Shown here one piece after another: positions 48,887 through 58,557 of a DNA stretch of 64,000 nt. A program made the position numbers and the translations under genes. This DNA comes from Robertmurraya dakarensis. Its GTDB lineage: Bacteria > Bacillota > Bacilli > Bacillales > Cytobacillaceae. How positions within the stretch are numbered: position 1 is the stretch's first letter; each line of letters begins with the position of its first letter. The notes under the pieces are model-generated. The model made no database searches, was not told the origin of the DNA, and saw only the letters and a list, made by a program, of their open reading frames with translations. The stretch is from positions 2,284,244-2,348,243 of the forward strand of contig NZ_LT707409.1 in NCBI RefSeq assembly GCF_900156875.1, read 5' to 3'.

Positions 48887-50032
48887 TTATTTACTTGTTA
48901 ATCTCTTCACAATTTTTAACGTTTCCTGTGCAGCCTTTTTTACTTGAGCTTCCGTATTATTCAGACCAAAGCTAAACCGTATTGCATTACGTAGACGATC
49001 CGAGTTGTTTCCAAACATGGCCACCAAAACATGAGATGGATCAATTGAACCAGCTGTACAAGCTGACCCGCTAGAAACAGCAATTCCTGCCAAATCTAAA
49101 TTAACTAGCATAGCCTCAACATCTGTTCCAGGAAAGCTTAAGTTTAATACATGTGGAAGCGAATTTTCAAGAGATCCGTTTAGATGAAATTCAATTTCAC
49201 CTTTTTTCAGCTCTTCGATGACGATTTCCTTAAACGTAAGGTACTGTGTTCTTTTCTCTTCCTTCTGAGCTTCCACTATTTTAACCGCTTCAAGAAATCC
49301 AGCGATCGCTGCTACATTTTCAGTTCCTGCCCTGCGCTTACGCTCCTGTTCGCCGCCAAAAATCAGCGGGGCAATTCCTACATCATTTTTTACATATAGA
49401 AATCCAATCCCTTTCGGACCGTTAATTTTATGGGCTGATACTGATAAAAGATCAACCTTTAATTCTTTCACATCAATATCTTCAATCCCATACGCCTGCA
49501 CAGCATCGGTATGAAACTTCGCCTGATGGTCTGCGAGCAGCTCTCCTAGTTCTTGAATAGGCTGCAGTGTACCCACTTCGTTATTGCCAAACATCACCGA
49601 CAGAAGGATCGTATCCTCTCGCAATGCTTTTTTTACATCACCAACAGCTATGCTTCCACTTTCATCAACAGGCAAATACGTAACTTCAAAACCTTTTTTC
49701 TCAAGCTGTTGACAGGTGTGAAGAACAGCATGATGCTCTATCTGTGTGGTAATGATGTGTTTCCCGTTGTGACGATAGGCTTCAGCCACGCCAAGCAGAG
49801 CAAAATTATCAGCTTCAGTACCACCACTTGTAATGATTATTTCATTAGCCTTAGCTCCAATACTTTTTGCAAAAACATCCCTTGCCTCATCAAGTATATG
49901 ACGAGATTCTCTGCCAAAGGCATGGATGCTTGATGGATTCCCAAATTGATTTTTCATCACTGCTGTCATCGCATCAATTGCCTTTGGATGCATCGGAGTT
50001 GTGGCGGCATGATCTAAGTAAATCCGTTCCAA
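48887..50032 (-). CDS. yrvO: YrvO (IscS-type) cysteine desulfurase
   Basis: PLP enzyme that removes sulfur from cysteine. YLDHAATTPMHP at the N-terminus, PLP Lys in SVSAHKINGPKG, and the active-site loop SSGSACTAGS with the persulfide Cys. TTG 50030-50032 lies five bases after AGGTGA; the GTG start at 50041 overlaps the site. 381 residues. The pair yrvO-mnmA supplies sulfur for s2U34. Confidence 0.95.
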   Translation of the reverse strand: MERIYLDHAATTPMHPKAIDAMTAVMKNQFGNPSSIHAFGRESRHILDEARDVFAKSIGAKANEIIITSGGTEADNFALLGVAEAYRHNGKHIITTQIEHHAVLHTCQQLEKKGFEVTYLPVDESGSIAVGDVKKALREDTILLSVMFGNNEVGTLQPIQELGELLADHQAKFHTDAVQAYGIEDIDVKELKVDLLSVSAHKINGPKGIGFLYVKNDVGIAPLIFGGEQERKRRAGTENVAAIAGFLEAVKIVEAQKEEKRTQYLTFKEIVIEELKKGEIEFHLNGSLENSLPHVLNLSFPGTDVEAMLVNLDLAGIAVSSGSACTAGSIDPSHVLVAMFGNNSDRLRNAIRFSFGLNNTEAQVKKAAQETLKIVKRLTSK

Positions 50033-50080
50033 TACCTTCACCTTCTCTTATTCCTCTAATAGCTAGTATTCTCTTTAATA

Positions 50081-50500
50081 TTATATATAAAACATGTATG
50101 CATCAGACTCGCCATACTCGGTATGGTTAGCCAAATCTTCTATTGTGGTGTTATCTAGAACATTCTTAATCGCATCCCTGATCCTGATCCATAGTTCTTT
50201 CTTGGCAGGCTCTTCATCTTCAATCCCTTCAACTAGGATGATTGGTCCCTCTAAGACGCGGATGACATCGCCTGCCGTAATTTTAGAAGGCTCGTTTGCA
50301 AGAATGTAGCCGCCATAGGCTCCTCTAATACTTTTGACTAACCCTGCATTTCTTAACGGAGCAATTAACTGCTCTAAATAATGCTCGGATAGGTCATTTG
50401 CCTGCGCAATAGCTTTTAATGAAACAGGACCCTCACCAAAATTTTTCGCTAATTCAATCATAATTGTTAAGCCGTAACGGCCTTTAGTAGATATTTTCAT
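50081..50500 (-). CDS. cymR: CymR, Rrf2-family repressor of cysteine metabolism
   Basis: 139 residues: winged helix start MKISTKGRYGLTIMIELA, recognition region DLSEHYLEQLIAPLRNAGLVKSIRGAYGGY and C-terminal tail SDAYMFYI. In B. subtilis CymR, with CysK, represses cysteine uptake and synthesis genes. It lacks the three-cysteine cluster motif of IscR, as does CymR. Its start overlaps the end of a YczE-type gene by four bases. Confidence 0.95.
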   Translation of the reverse strand: MKISTKGRYGLTIMIELAKNFGEGPVSLKAIAQANDLSEHYLEQLIAPLRNAGLVKSIRGAYGGYILANEPSKITAGDVIRVLEGPIILVEGIEDEEPAKKELWIRIRDAIKNVLDNTTIEDLANHTEYGESDAYMFYI

Positions 50501-51189
50501 AAACTCGCACCTCTTTTTGAATGTGTTTCTGACTGTTCAAATTCTGCCTTCTTAACCTTAAGATTTGCCAGCCAACGGTCTGTGACAAGTTGACATTGCG
50601 GCAATGTGAAACCAGCTAACGGACCTACTGCCAAGCCATATAAAATCGTCCCCCAAAAGATCGGCCCCCCAAGCAGCCAGCCGGCCGAGAGCACAAAGAT
50701 CTCCATTACAGCACGGACATTTCTAATTTTCATGCCTGTCTTTGTCGAAACAGCTATCATTAAACTATCCCGCGGTCCAGCTCCAAATTTAGCTGAAATA
50801 TAGATTCCCATTCCATAGGCATTTATAATAATCCCTATGATAAACATAACCATTTTACCTATCAATTCTTCCGGTGTCTGTAAAAAAGGAAGCAGAAAAA
50901 ACATGTCAATAAAAACTCCAACGAGGACCATATTCATAAAGGCACCAATTTGCGGCCATTCTTTTAAAATCACTGCAGCTGATGCTAGAATAATGAATCC
51001 TACGATAATCGACCAGCTTCCAATACTTAACCCCATTTGATAGTAAAGTCCTACGTGGAGTACATCCCATGGTGTCGCACCTAAATCTGCTTTTATTAGA
51101 AGTACAATCCCCAGGGACATAATGAGTAAACCGAGTATATAAATAAAAAATCTTGGTCCAGTCTGACCCTTTTTTTGTAGTTGTGTCAC
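50497..51189 (-). CDS. YczE/YitT-type integral membrane protein
   Basis: 230 residues with five membrane helices (first about 13-33 FFIYILGLLIMSLGIVLLI) and a basic, soluble C-terminal tail. The motif ADLGATPWDVLHVGL and later SAKFGAGPRDSLMIAV is an internal duplication typical of the YczE family, whose role is unknown (a member supports surfactin synthesis). It ends with ATGA overlap into cymR, so the two are co-transcribed. Sulfur transport or signalling is possible but only inferred. Confidence 0.85.
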   Translation of the reverse strand: MTQLQKKGQTGPRFFIYILGLLIMSLGIVLLIKADLGATPWDVLHVGLYYQMGLSIGSWSIIVGFIILASAAVILKEWPQIGAFMNMVLVGVFIDMFFLLPFLQTPEELIGKMVMFIIGIIINAYGMGIYISAKFGAGPRDSLMIAVSTKTGMKIRNVRAVMEIFVLSAGWLLGGPIFWGTILYGLAVGPLAGFTLPQCQLVTDRWLANLKVKKAEFEQSETHSKRGASL

Positions 51190-51371
51190 TGCTGTCTTAT
51201 CCCCAATCTTACGCTACTTAAAATTTTATCAAAACCCATATTAAATAGATAGACTTTTGCCATTATAGCATAATTCAAAACCATATGTGTTTACGCAAGC
51301 TCTATGTTATGGTAAAAGAAGAAAAAGGAAAATCATGATCTAGTTCATAATCAAACATTGGAGAGATATGT

Positions 51372-52643
51372 ATGAGTCTTAAACCGTTGGCTTTTCGAAT
51401 GAGACCGCGGACAATCGATGAAATTATCGGTCAAGAACATCTTGTTGGGGAAGGCAAGATTATCCATCGAATGGTAAAAGCAAAACAGCTTTCTTCCATG
51501 ATCTTATACGGTCCGCCTGGAATTGGAAAAACTTCTATTGCCAGTGCGATTGCCGGCAGTACAAAGTTTGCTTTTCGGATGCTTAATGCTGTTACAAATA
51601 ATAAGAAAGATATGGAAGTTGTTGCAGCGGAGGCGAAGATGTCTGGCAAGGTTATTCTTTTATTAGATGAAGTTCATCGGTTGGATAAAGGGAAACAGGA
51701 CTTCTTATTGCCACATCTTGAAAATGGATCCATTGTTCTTATTGGAGCAACGACAAGTAATCCTTATCATGCGATTAATCCTGCAATCCGCAGCCGCTGT
51801 CAAATATTCGAATTAAAACCGCTATCACCTGAAGAAATCATCATTTCACTAAAAAGGGCATTGAAAGACGACGAACGAGGACTGGGATCTTACCAGGTTA
51901 ACATTACGGACGAAGCACTGACACACTTAGCAACAGCTTCTAATGGAGATGTCAGAAGTTCCCTTAACGCTTTGGAACTAGCCGTTATTTCTAGTGAAAA
52001 AAGTGATGACGGGGTCGTTACAATCGATTTGGCAACTGCAGAAGAGTGCATCCAAAAGAAAAGTTTTTCACATGATCGGGACGGTGATGCTCATTATGAT
52101 GTTATTTCCGCTTTTCAGAAATCGATTAGAGGAAGCGATGTTAATGCCGCTCTTCATTATCTTGGCCGCTTGATTGAAGCCGGAGACCTCCAAAGCATCA
52201 GCAGAAGACTGCTTGTTATTGCCTATGAAGATATCGGACTGGCCAGCCCCCAAGCTGGAGCAAGAACTCTAGCCGCGATTGAAACAGCTGAAAGAATCGG
52301 CTTTCCGGAAGCAAGAATACCGCTCGCAAACGCTGTGATCGAGCTCTGTTTATCACCGAAATCAAATTCAGCTATTTTAGCTATTGATGCAGCTATTGCA
52401 GATATTAGAAAAGGCGTAAGCGGGGAAGTTCCTGATCATTTGAAGGATGCCCACTATAAAGGGGCAAAAGAACTGGGCCGCGGAAATAATTATTTGTATC
52501 CACATGACTATGAAAATGGCTGGGTAAAACAGCAATACCTTCCAAATAACATCAAGAATAAAACTTACTATGATCCGAAGCGGACAGGAAAGTTTGAGCA
52601 AGGACTTTATACAGTTTATCAAAACTTAAGAAATCGTAAATAA
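51372..52643 (+). CDS. rarA: RarA (MgsA, YrvN), replication-associated recombination ATPase
   Basis: AAA+ protein of 423 residues acting at stalled forks. N-terminal RPRTIDEIIGQEHLVG, Walker A YGPPGIGKTS near 45, Walker B ILLLDEVHRLDKGKQ near 93, sensor 1 GATTSNP, arginine finger RSRCQ, and C-terminal tetramerisation domain (LRNRK end). Site GGAGAG before the ATG. It is on the plus strand, opposite the cymR group. Confidence 0.96.
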   Translation: MSLKPLAFRMRPRTIDEIIGQEHLVGEGKIIHRMVKAKQLSSMILYGPPGIGKTSIASAIAGSTKFAFRMLNAVTNNKKDMEVVAAEAKMSGKVILLLDEVHRLDKGKQDFLLPHLENGSIVLIGATTSNPYHAINPAIRSRCQIFELKPLSPEEIIISLKRALKDDERGLGSYQVNITDEALTHLATASNGDVRSSLNALELAVISSEKSDDGVVTIDLATAEECIQKKSFSHDRDGDAHYDVISAFQKSIRGSDVNAALHYLGRLIEAGDLQSISRRLLVIAYEDIGLASPQAGARTLAAIETAERIGFPEARIPLANAVIELCLSPKSNSAILAIDAAIADIRKGVSGEVPDHLKDAHYKGAKELGRGNNYLYPHDYENGWVKQQYLPNNIKNKTYYDPKRTGKFEQGLYTVYQNLRNRK

Positions 52644-52751
52644 GGAAGATGATTAGTGAGGTTAAGAGGATATCTCTCCTTATATGTACCCGAATATAAT
52701 TTTTTGAATCGGTGACGATAAGCGTAAACCCATTAACAAGGACGTGGTACT

Positions 52752-53237
52752 TTGAATAATCGAAGACTTAAGTGGACTTCAGAGGATGATCAAATTCTAT
52801 ACGAAACTGTCATGGAGTATGTGAGTAATGGGGATACGAAAGCCTCTGCATTTAAAAAAGCTAGTCAGCTCTTAAGCAGGACAGTCGGTGCTTGCAGACA
52901 CCGCTGGAATGCGGAGGTAAAACATCTTGAACAGTCACCTATAGAAACTGAAACGAAAAGCATACTACATGAACATGAGGAAATCACTTTAAACGATTGC
53001 GTGAGGTTTTTACAAGAATCTAATGAACTTAAGAATATTGAGAAGCTGCTTGCAGAACAAGAAATACTTGTAAAGGAACAGGAAGCATTGCGGATAAAGT
53101 CTGCAAAACTTGAGGAAGCTTATGAGAACAAAAGGCATAAATATAACCAGGCATTAAAAATGTATGAAGCAATGGCGGGTGGTTTACTTGAGTCTAACGA
53201 CATTATAGGAGATAAAGAGAAAAAGGCAGTGCATTAA
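52752..53237 (+). CDS. RsfA/GerR-type Myb-like regulator
   Basis: 161 residues. The N-terminal Myb/SANT-like domain (WTSEDDQILYETVMEYV...GACRHRWNAEVK, about 8-55) with three spaced aromatic residues is the mark of RsfA/GerR sporulation regulators; the C-terminal half is a long coiled coil (about 85-145). TTG start after AAGGACGTGG. B. subtilis RsfA and GerR fine-tune sigma-F and sigma-E gene expression. Which paralogue this is cannot be decided. Confidence 0.82.
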   Translation: MNNRRLKWTSEDDQILYETVMEYVSNGDTKASAFKKASQLLSRTVGACRHRWNAEVKHLEQSPIETETKSILHEHEEITLNDCVRFLQESNELKNIEKLLAEQEILVKEQEALRIKSAKLEEAYENKRHKYNQALKMYEAMAGGLLESNDIIGDKEKKAVH

Positions 53238-53250
53238 TGGCCATAAATTA

Positions 53251-53279
53251 AAAAGGCCGTTGCGAACAACAGACCTTTT
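53251..53279. terminator. Terminator between the RsfA-like gene and tcdA
   Basis: Stem AAAAGG..GTTG / CAAC..CCTTTT with small bulges, at the meeting point of converging genes. Confidence 0.55.
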
Positions 53280-53286
53280 CGTTAAC

Positions 53287-54054
53287 CTATTTCTCATCTT
53301 TTACTCTTGTGATCTTAATTCCATCAAGCAATTGTCTGACAACATAGCTAGCCATGATCAATCCCGCTGCAGACGGAACAAAAGCGTTTGATGATGGAGG
53401 CATTTTCGCCTTTCTGATGTCCGCATCGTCCTTCCCAACTACCTTCCGGACATCTTCCCTTATCACAATCGGGCTTTCATCAGAAAAAACAACAGGAATT
53501 CCTTTTCTAATTCCCTCTTTTCTAAGCTTCGTGCGAATGACTTTCGCAATTGGATCCGTATGGGTTTTCGAAATATCTGCAATTTGGAAACGAGTCGGAT
53601 CCATTTTATTAGCAGCTCCCATACTGGATATTAACGGAATATTCCTTTTTAAGCATTCCTTCATTAAATGAATTTTATAGATAATGGTATCGGAAGCGTC
53701 AACGACAAAATCAAGACCGTATTTGAAGATATCCTCATATGTTTCCTCTGTATAGAACATTTTTAACGAAATAACTTCGCAATCGGGATTAATGTCTTTA
53801 ATTCGTTCCTTCATCAAATCTGCCTTAGGCTGTCCAACGGTTGATAACAAAGCAATTAGTTGTCTATTTACATTGGTTATATCAACATCGTCTTTATCAA
53901 TCAGTATTAAGCGTCCCACGCCAGACCTAGCAAGAGCTTCCGCTGCAAAGGAACCGACTCCGCCAATTCCTAACACCGCAACAGTAGCATTTTTCATTCT
54001 GTCTAAGCCCTCTTGCCCAATGGCAAGCTCATTTCGTGAAAATTGGTGCAACAT
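53287..54054 (-). CDS. tcdA: TcdA (YrvM), tRNA t6A dehydratase
   Basis: E1-like ATP-dependent enzyme that cyclises t6A37 into ct6A. 255 residues: MLHQFSRNELAIGQEGL, Rossmann/ATP motif GIGGVGSFAAEALARSG near 32, Arg finger-like VNRQL, and DFVVDASDTIIYK near 116. The ThiF fold lacks the thiol-carrier site of MoeB-type proteins. Directly upstream on the minus strand lies the 6S RNA gene. Confidence 0.95.
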   Translation of the reverse strand: MLHQFSRNELAIGQEGLDRMKNATVAVLGIGGVGSFAAEALARSGVGRLILIDKDDVDITNVNRQLIALLSTVGQPKADLMKERIKDINPDCEVISLKMFYTEETYEDIFKYGLDFVVDASDTIIYKIHLMKECLKRNIPLISSMGAANKMDPTRFQIADISKTHTDPIAKVIRTKLRKEGIRKGIPVVFSDESPIVIREDVRKVVGKDDADIRKAKMPPSSNAFVPSAAGLIMASYVVRQLLDGIKITRVKDEK

Positions 54055-54192
54055 TTATTATCAACTCCAAAAACTGAAATATCTTATCTATTTTTACCCT
54101 TAATGAATATATCATACTTGCTATCAAAAACAAGTATTTATATAGGGATATAACACATTAAAATATCAAATATTGTTTCTGAAAATAAAAAA

Positions 54193-54421
54193 ATTCATGC
54201 ATCATTTTGCATGAATGGTTTACTATATAAGAGTCCCAATTGTGCCGTCGCTTTCAATGCCTTCATTTGAACCCGCACAATGCAGGTGGGTGTTCTATTT
54301 CAAGCTTTTGTAAGTCCTAAACCAAAGGCATTTACGCCGCTTGAAAACTCCGAACTCCCGAAGGTAATATGTTCGGTCAAATGTTTAGGTTATACCACAA
54401 ACACATCAGGACTCTTTAGTT
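54193..54421 (-). ncRNA. bsrA: 6S RNA (bsrA/6S-1 type) with terminator
   Basis: Between tcdA and aspS, as 6S-1 in B. subtilis. A consensus promoter at 54428-54456 fires into a sequence starting near 54420; the ends pair (AGAGTCC near 54411, GGGACTCT near 54230), the middle holds a large open region flanked by GC-rich hairpins, and an 8-bp terminator (54193-54216) with TTTTTT follows. The mature RNA is about 195 bases. It mimics an open promoter and sequesters sigma-A RNA polymerase. Confidence 0.9.
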
Positions 54422-54427
54422 GATGTA

Positions 54428-54456
54428 ATCATAGCATATAATGAAAGCACTTTCAA
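54428..54456 (-). promoter_or_regulatory. Promoter of 6S RNA
   Basis: Minus-strand TTGAAA (54451-54456), 17-base spacer, TATGAT (54428-54433). Confidence 0.88.
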
Positions 54457-54534
54457 TAAAATTCAACCAGGAATCTATCGTCAGATTTTGACTTTTTCGT
54501 GAAAAATTGGACAAAGGTAATCTTTTGAAAAAGA

Positions 54535-54569
54535 ATAGCGCCAGCATGATCTGTTCATGCTGGCGCTAT
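54535..54569 (-). terminator. Terminator of hisS-aspS
   Basis: Perfect 15-bp stem (54535-54549 with 54555-54569), 5-base loop, TTCTTTTTC after it on the minus strand. Confidence 0.93.
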
Positions 54570-54574
54570 ATTTA

Positions 54575-56344
54575 TTAATCCTTTTTCAATGAAATTAAAT
54601 GTAGTTCTAAGAGCTGCGATTCGCTAACTGCACCAGGTGCATCTGTTAACAAGTCACTTGCGCTCGCTGTCTTAGGGAACGCAATCGTATCACGAAGGTT
54701 TGTTCTGCCAGCAAGCAGCATCACAAGCCTGTCTAGTCCAAGGGCAATTCCCCCATGTGGAGGTGTTCCATATTCGAATGCATCCAGAAGGAAACCAAAT
54801 TGCTCACGAGCTTCTTCCTGCGAGAATCCTAGAACGGAGAACATTTTTTCTTGTACATCTCTTTCAAAAATACGAAGTGAACCGCCGCCAAGCTCGTAAC
54901 CATTCAGAACAATGTCATACGCTTGTGCTCTAACAGCTTCTGGATTACTATCAAGCAGGCTTAAATCTTCTCTTACAGGCATCGTGAACGGATGGTGTGC
55001 TGAGAAATATCTTCCAGCTTCCTCATCATACTCAAGAAGCGGCCAGTCAGTCACCCACAAGAAATTGAACTTGCTTTGATCAATAAGATCCAGCTCTTTA
55101 CCAAGCTTTAGACGAAGGGCTCCAAGTGCATCTGCAACAATTTTCTTCTTATCAGCCACAAATAGGAGAAGGTCTCCTGTTTCTACTCCAAGCGCTGCTT
55201 TTAAGCCTTTATCTTCTGCCTCTGAGAAGAATTTAACAATTGGTCCCTTTAAGCCATCATCTTCAGCCTTTAACCATGCAAGGCCTTTTGCTCCATAGCG
55301 GGAAGCAAATTCAGTCAGTCCATCGATGTCTTTTCTCGTATACTTCAGACCGCCGCCTTTTACATTGATCGCCTTTACTTGGCCGCCTGAAGCAGCTTGG
55401 CTTGCAAATACTTTAAAGCTGGAATCTTTAAATATTTCCGTTAAATCAACAAGCTCCATGTCAAAGCGAGTGTCCGGCTTATCAGAACCATAGCGGCTCA
55501 TTGCTTCATCATACGGCATACGCTGGAACGGAATTTGAATATCGATTCCTTTTACTTCTTTCATCATTTTCGCCATCATGTTTTCCATTAATGAAATGAT
55601 ATCGTCTTGGCTCATAAAGCTTGTCTCAATATCGACTTGTGTAAATTCTGGCTGACGATCAGCACGCAAGTCTTCGTCACGGAAGCAGCGGGCAATTTGA
55701 TAGTATCTTTCTACTCCTCCGACCATTAACATCTGTTTAAATAGCTGAGGTGATTGCGGCAACGCATAAAATTCACCAGGATGAACACGGCTGGGAACCA
55801 AATAATCACGTGCACCTTCAGGCGTACTCTTTGTAAGAATTGGTGTTTCGATATCCAAGAAGCCTTCTGTATCAAGATAATCACGAATTACCTTTGTCAC
55901 TTGATGACGCATCTTCAATGTTTCGTAAATCGCTGGGCGTCTAATATCTAAATAACGATACTTTAAACGAATATCTTCTGACACTTCCACTTTATCGTCA
56001 ATCATAAATGGAGGCGTTTTGGCTTCATTCAAAATCGTTACTTTTTCTGCCTTCACTTCAATTTTACCAGTACTGATGTTTTCATTAATCGTACTTTCAT
56101 CACGACTAACAACTTCTCCAACTACATCTAGTACGTACTCACTTCTGATCTTTTCCGCCATTGCAAGAGCTTCCTCTGAGACTTCAGGATTGAAGACCAC
56201 TTGAACTACTCCTGTGCGGTCACGAAGGTCGATAAAAATTACACCTCCAAGATCTCGGCGCTTTTGCACCCATCCTTTTAATGTTACTTTTTCACCAATG
56301 GCTGTTTCAGGTACTTCCCCGCAAAAATATGTTCTGCCGTACAT
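54575..56344 (-). CDS. aspS: AspS, aspartyl-tRNA synthetase
   Basis: Bacterial-type class IIb synthetase of 589 residues: N-terminal OB anticodon domain ([22 protein letters not shown]), class II motifs in [45 protein letters not shown] and the C-terminal [17 protein letters not shown], with the bacterial GAD insertion between motif 2 and 3. It follows hisS by 12 bases in one T-box-controlled operon. Confidence 0.99.
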   Translation of the reverse strand: MYGRTYFCGEVPETAIGEKVTLKGWVQKRRDLGGVIFIDLRDRTGVVQVVFNPEVSEEALAMAEKIRSEYVLDVVGEVVSRDESTINENISTGKIEVKAEKVTILNEAKTPPFMIDDKVEVSEDIRLKYRYLDIRRPAIYETLKMRHQVTKVIRDYLDTEGFLDIETPILTKSTPEGARDYLVPSRVHPGEFYALPQSPQLFKQMLMVGGVERYYQIARCFRDEDLRADRQPEFTQVDIETSFMSQDDIISLMENMMAKMMKEVKGIDIQIPFQRMPYDEAMSRYGSDKPDTRFDMELVDLTEIFKDSSFKVFASQAASGGQVKAINVKGGGLKYTRKDIDGLTEFASRYGAKGLAWLKAEDDGLKGPIVKFFSEAEDKGLKAALGVETGDLLLFVADKKKIVADALGALRLKLGKELDLIDQSKFNFLWVTDWPLLEYDEEAGRYFSAHHPFTMPVREDLSLLDSNPEAVRAQAYDIVLNGYELGGGSLRIFERDVQEKMFSVLGFSQEEAREQFGFLLDAFEYGTPPHGGIALGLDRLVMLLAGRTNLRDTIAFPKTASASDLLTDAPGAVSESQLLELHLISLKKD

Positions 56345-56356
56345 GTTAGTCCTCCT

Positions 56357-57628
56357 CTAAATTAATGAAGCTTTAAATTTTTCAATGAATTGATCTAATG
56401 AATATTGAGTTTGTTCCCCTGTTTCCATAGATTTTACATTAATCTTATTTTCTTTTAGCTCATCATCGCCTAAAACCGCCACATACTTAGCATTTAGCCT
56501 GTCAGCTGCTTTAAACTGAGCTTTTATTTTACGATTTAAATAATCCATTTCTGCTGAAAAACCAGCAAGCCTTAGAGCGTGCAATAGACGCACATTATAC
56601 TTTTTCGCTTCTTCTCCCAATGATACTAAGTAGCAATCGACGGAAGCATTCACAGGCAGTTCAATATTCTCTGCATTCAGTGCAGCGATAAAGCGTTCAA
56701 TGCTTAGCGCAAACCCAATTCCTGGCGTTTCAGGTCCGCCAATTTCTTCAACCAGCCCATTATACCGGCCGCCGCCGCATAGTGTTGTAATGGCACCGAA
56801 GCCTTCTGCATCACTCATGATTTCAAAAGCAGTATGGTTGTAATAATCGAGGCCGCGAACCAAATTAGGATCGACTTCAAATGGAATTCCAAGATCTGTC
56901 AGGTATGACTGCAGGTTCTCAAAATATGTTTTTGAATCTTCATTTAAATATTGCAGGATCGATGGTGCATCTTTCATTAGCTCATGATCACGATCTTTTT
57001 TGCAGTCCAATATCCGCATTGGATTCTTTTCCAAGCGGCTTCTGCAATCTGAGCAAAACTCATCAATCCGCGGCTGAAAATGATTGATAAGTGCTTCTCT
57101 ATGTGCATTACGACTTTCTTTATCACCTAGACTATTGATGACTAGTTTCAATTTTTTCAGCCCTAGTGACTGGTAGAGAGACATCGCTAGTGCGATTACT
57201 TCCGCATCAATCGCAGGATCCGCACTTCCTAGCGCCTCTACCCCAAATTGAACAAATTGACGAAAACGTCCAGCCTGCGGCCGTTCATAGCGGAACATTG
57301 GCCCCATATAATACAGTTTTACCGGCTGGTTTGCATTTCCGAACATTTTTTGCTCAACAAACGAACGAACGACTGCTGCTGTTCCTTCTGGACGAAGAGT
57401 AACACTTCTTCCGCCCCTGTCTTCAAATGTGTACATTTCTTTTTGGACGATATCAGTGGTATCGCCAACACTTCTTAAAAATAAATCTGTATGTTCAAAA
57501 ATGGGTGTGCGGATTTCCTTATATTGAAATCTTTCACAAAGCTCTCGTGCGTTTTTCTCGATGAGCTGCCATTTTTCGACTTCACCAGGTAAAATATCTT
57601 GAGTACCTCGTGGAATACTAATAGACAT
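56357..57628 (-). CDS. hisS: HisS, histidyl-tRNA synthetase
   Basis: 423 residues, class IIa: [16 protein letters not shown], motif 2 [20 protein letters not shown] near 110, the HisA signature [15 protein letters not shown] near 257, GGGRYNGL and [10 protein letters not shown], then the anticodon domain. AGGAGG seven bases before ATG 57626-57628 decides the start; the frame is open to 57685, into the repeat. First gene of hisS-aspS. Confidence 0.98.
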   Translation of the reverse strand: MSISIPRGTQDILPGEVEKWQLIEKNARELCERFQYKEIRTPIFEHTDLFLRSVGDTTDIVQKEMYTFEDRGGRSVTLRPEGTAAVVRSFVEQKMFGNANQPVKLYYMGPMFRYERPQAGRFRQFVQFGVEALGSADPAIDAEVIALAMSLYQSLGLKKLKLVINSLGDKESRNAHREALINHFQPRIDEFCSDCRSRLEKNPMRILDCKKDRDHELMKDAPSILQYLNEDSKTYFENLQSYLTDLGIPFEVDPNLVRGLDYYNHTAFEIMSDAEGFGAITTLCGGGRYNGLVEEIGGPETPGIGFALSIERFIAALNAENIELPVNASVDCYLVSLGEEAKKYNVRLLHALRLAGFSAEMDYLNRKIKAQFKAADRLNAKYVAVLGDDELKENKINVKSMETGEQTQYSLDQFIEKFKASLI

Positions 57629-57648
57629 ACTTGACCTCCTCTTATGTA

Positions 57649-57778
57649 GAAAAGCGTAAGCGCCTTGCTCACCCCCGACAAGCACAAGACAAGCCTCCCG
57701 GAAAGGTGTTCTTTACCTTTTTGGGAGGATTGGCTTGTGACCTCGAGGGGGTAGGCGCTGGAGCTAGACCGCTATCTA
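57649..57778. repeat. Dispersed palindromic (REP-like) element in the hisS leader
   Basis: Long imperfect inverted repeat of about 130 bases: GCGCC / GGCGC, ACCCCC / GGGGGT, ACAAGCC / GGCTTGT, CTCCC / GGGAG and AAAGGT / ACCTTT nested in order. The outer arm recurs at 1751-1797. It lies between the T-box terminator and the hisS ribosome binding site, so it is transcribed into the mRNA as a strong hairpin. Similar elements are scattered through Bacillaceae genomes. Confidence 0.8.
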
Positions 57779-57810
57779 GATTCTAATAGCTATAATTTCT
57801 AGAAATTCAA

Positions 57811-58075
57811 AAAACTCCCGTCCCTTGTATACGAATATACAAGGGACGAGAGTTTGAGATTCCCGTGGTGCCACCCTAATTGAAGCTGCACACTTGTTGC
57901 TGCGCATGCTTCCACTTTTGACAGTTAACGCCTGTTCACGTTCAACTCCTAGTAAAGATGATCATCCCTTTCGGAGTGAAGCCTACGGAGTGTTCTTTCA
58001 TTAAATCATCATGCAGAAATGATTTCAGCCCAAGTCATTTCCTCTCTATCCATGTGAACCTTAATTACTTTTCTC
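57811..58075 (-). promoter_or_regulatory. T-box riboswitch of hisS-aspS
   Basis: T-box AGGGTGGCACCACGG (57863-57877), terminator hairpin of about 20 bp (57812-57855) with TTTTTT, and a stem I with AGTA (about 58067), AGAGAGG and a CAC (His) triplet at 57990-57992 following GAA on the 3' side, the likely specifier. No GAC stands in that position, so regulation should follow tRNA-His charging. Confidence 0.93.
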
Positions 58076-58103
58076 CATCTACGGTTATTGCTTTATTTAT
58101 ATA

Positions 58104-58132
58104 ATAATACGTAGCAAGTATTATATTGTCAA
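58104..58132 (-). promoter_or_regulatory. Promoter of the hisS-aspS leader
   Basis: Minus-strand TTGACA (58127-58132), 17-base spacer, TATTAT (58104-58109), close behind yrzK. Confidence 0.88.
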
Positions 58133-58138
58133 GAACCT

Positions 58139-58315
58139 TCAAGAACGTTCCATATATTTCTTGAGCTTTCTTACATCCCTTACAGTCAGTCCAAACTCAG
58201 AAGCCATCTCAATCATATTCATACTCTGTTCCTTCTGCATAAAATCATGAAAATCAACACCATGAAGCTGATTATCCCCCTGCTGAACAGACATTGCTTT
58301 ATCACTAAACCTCAT
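58139..58315 (-). CDS. yrzK: YrzK-like small protein
   Basis: 58 residues with C-terminal MIEMASEFGLTVRDVRKLKK resembling one helix-turn-helix of sigma region 4. It sits next to the hisS T-box, the place of yrzK in B. subtilis. AAAGGG stands upstream; several ATG/GTG codons occur in a row (58315-58324) and ATG 58313-58315 has the best spacing. Function unknown; DNA binding is a guess. Confidence 0.7.
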   Translation of the reverse strand: MRFSDKAMSVQQGDNQLHGVDFHDFMQKEQSMNMIEMASEFGLTVRDVRKLKKYMERS

Positions 58316-58379
58316 CACCATCACCCTTTAACTTAATTTTTACTTATTCTTCCCAACACCCCCCAAAACATTCTTCTTC

Positions 58380-58406
58380 AGGTACCTTCTTTAGGTACCT
58401 GGTACC
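58380..58406. repeat. GGTACC triplet repeat
   Basis: Three copies of GGTACC in 27 bases, two of them as AGGTACCT that form a hairpin. The rest of 58316-58557 holds the unrecognised promoter of the amidase gene and no ORF. Confidence 0.5.
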
Positions 58407-58557
58407 ATCAAAAGACAGTTTTTAATTTTTGTCCATCTAAGGTGGACATTCTTTTGGAGGATTTTCTGAAAAAATTCATTAACAGGAGGTAATAAATACC
58501 TTAGAATAGAATAAATATAGTAGTTTTCCTTGAGATTTTGCGAGGGGAGGAGATGTT

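Noticed and set aside
54193-54421. A riboswitch instead of 6S RNA
   Set aside because: The element has its own promoter and terminator, paired ends with a central open region, and lies at the tcdA-aspS position of 6S-1 RNA; no downstream gene is controlled by it.
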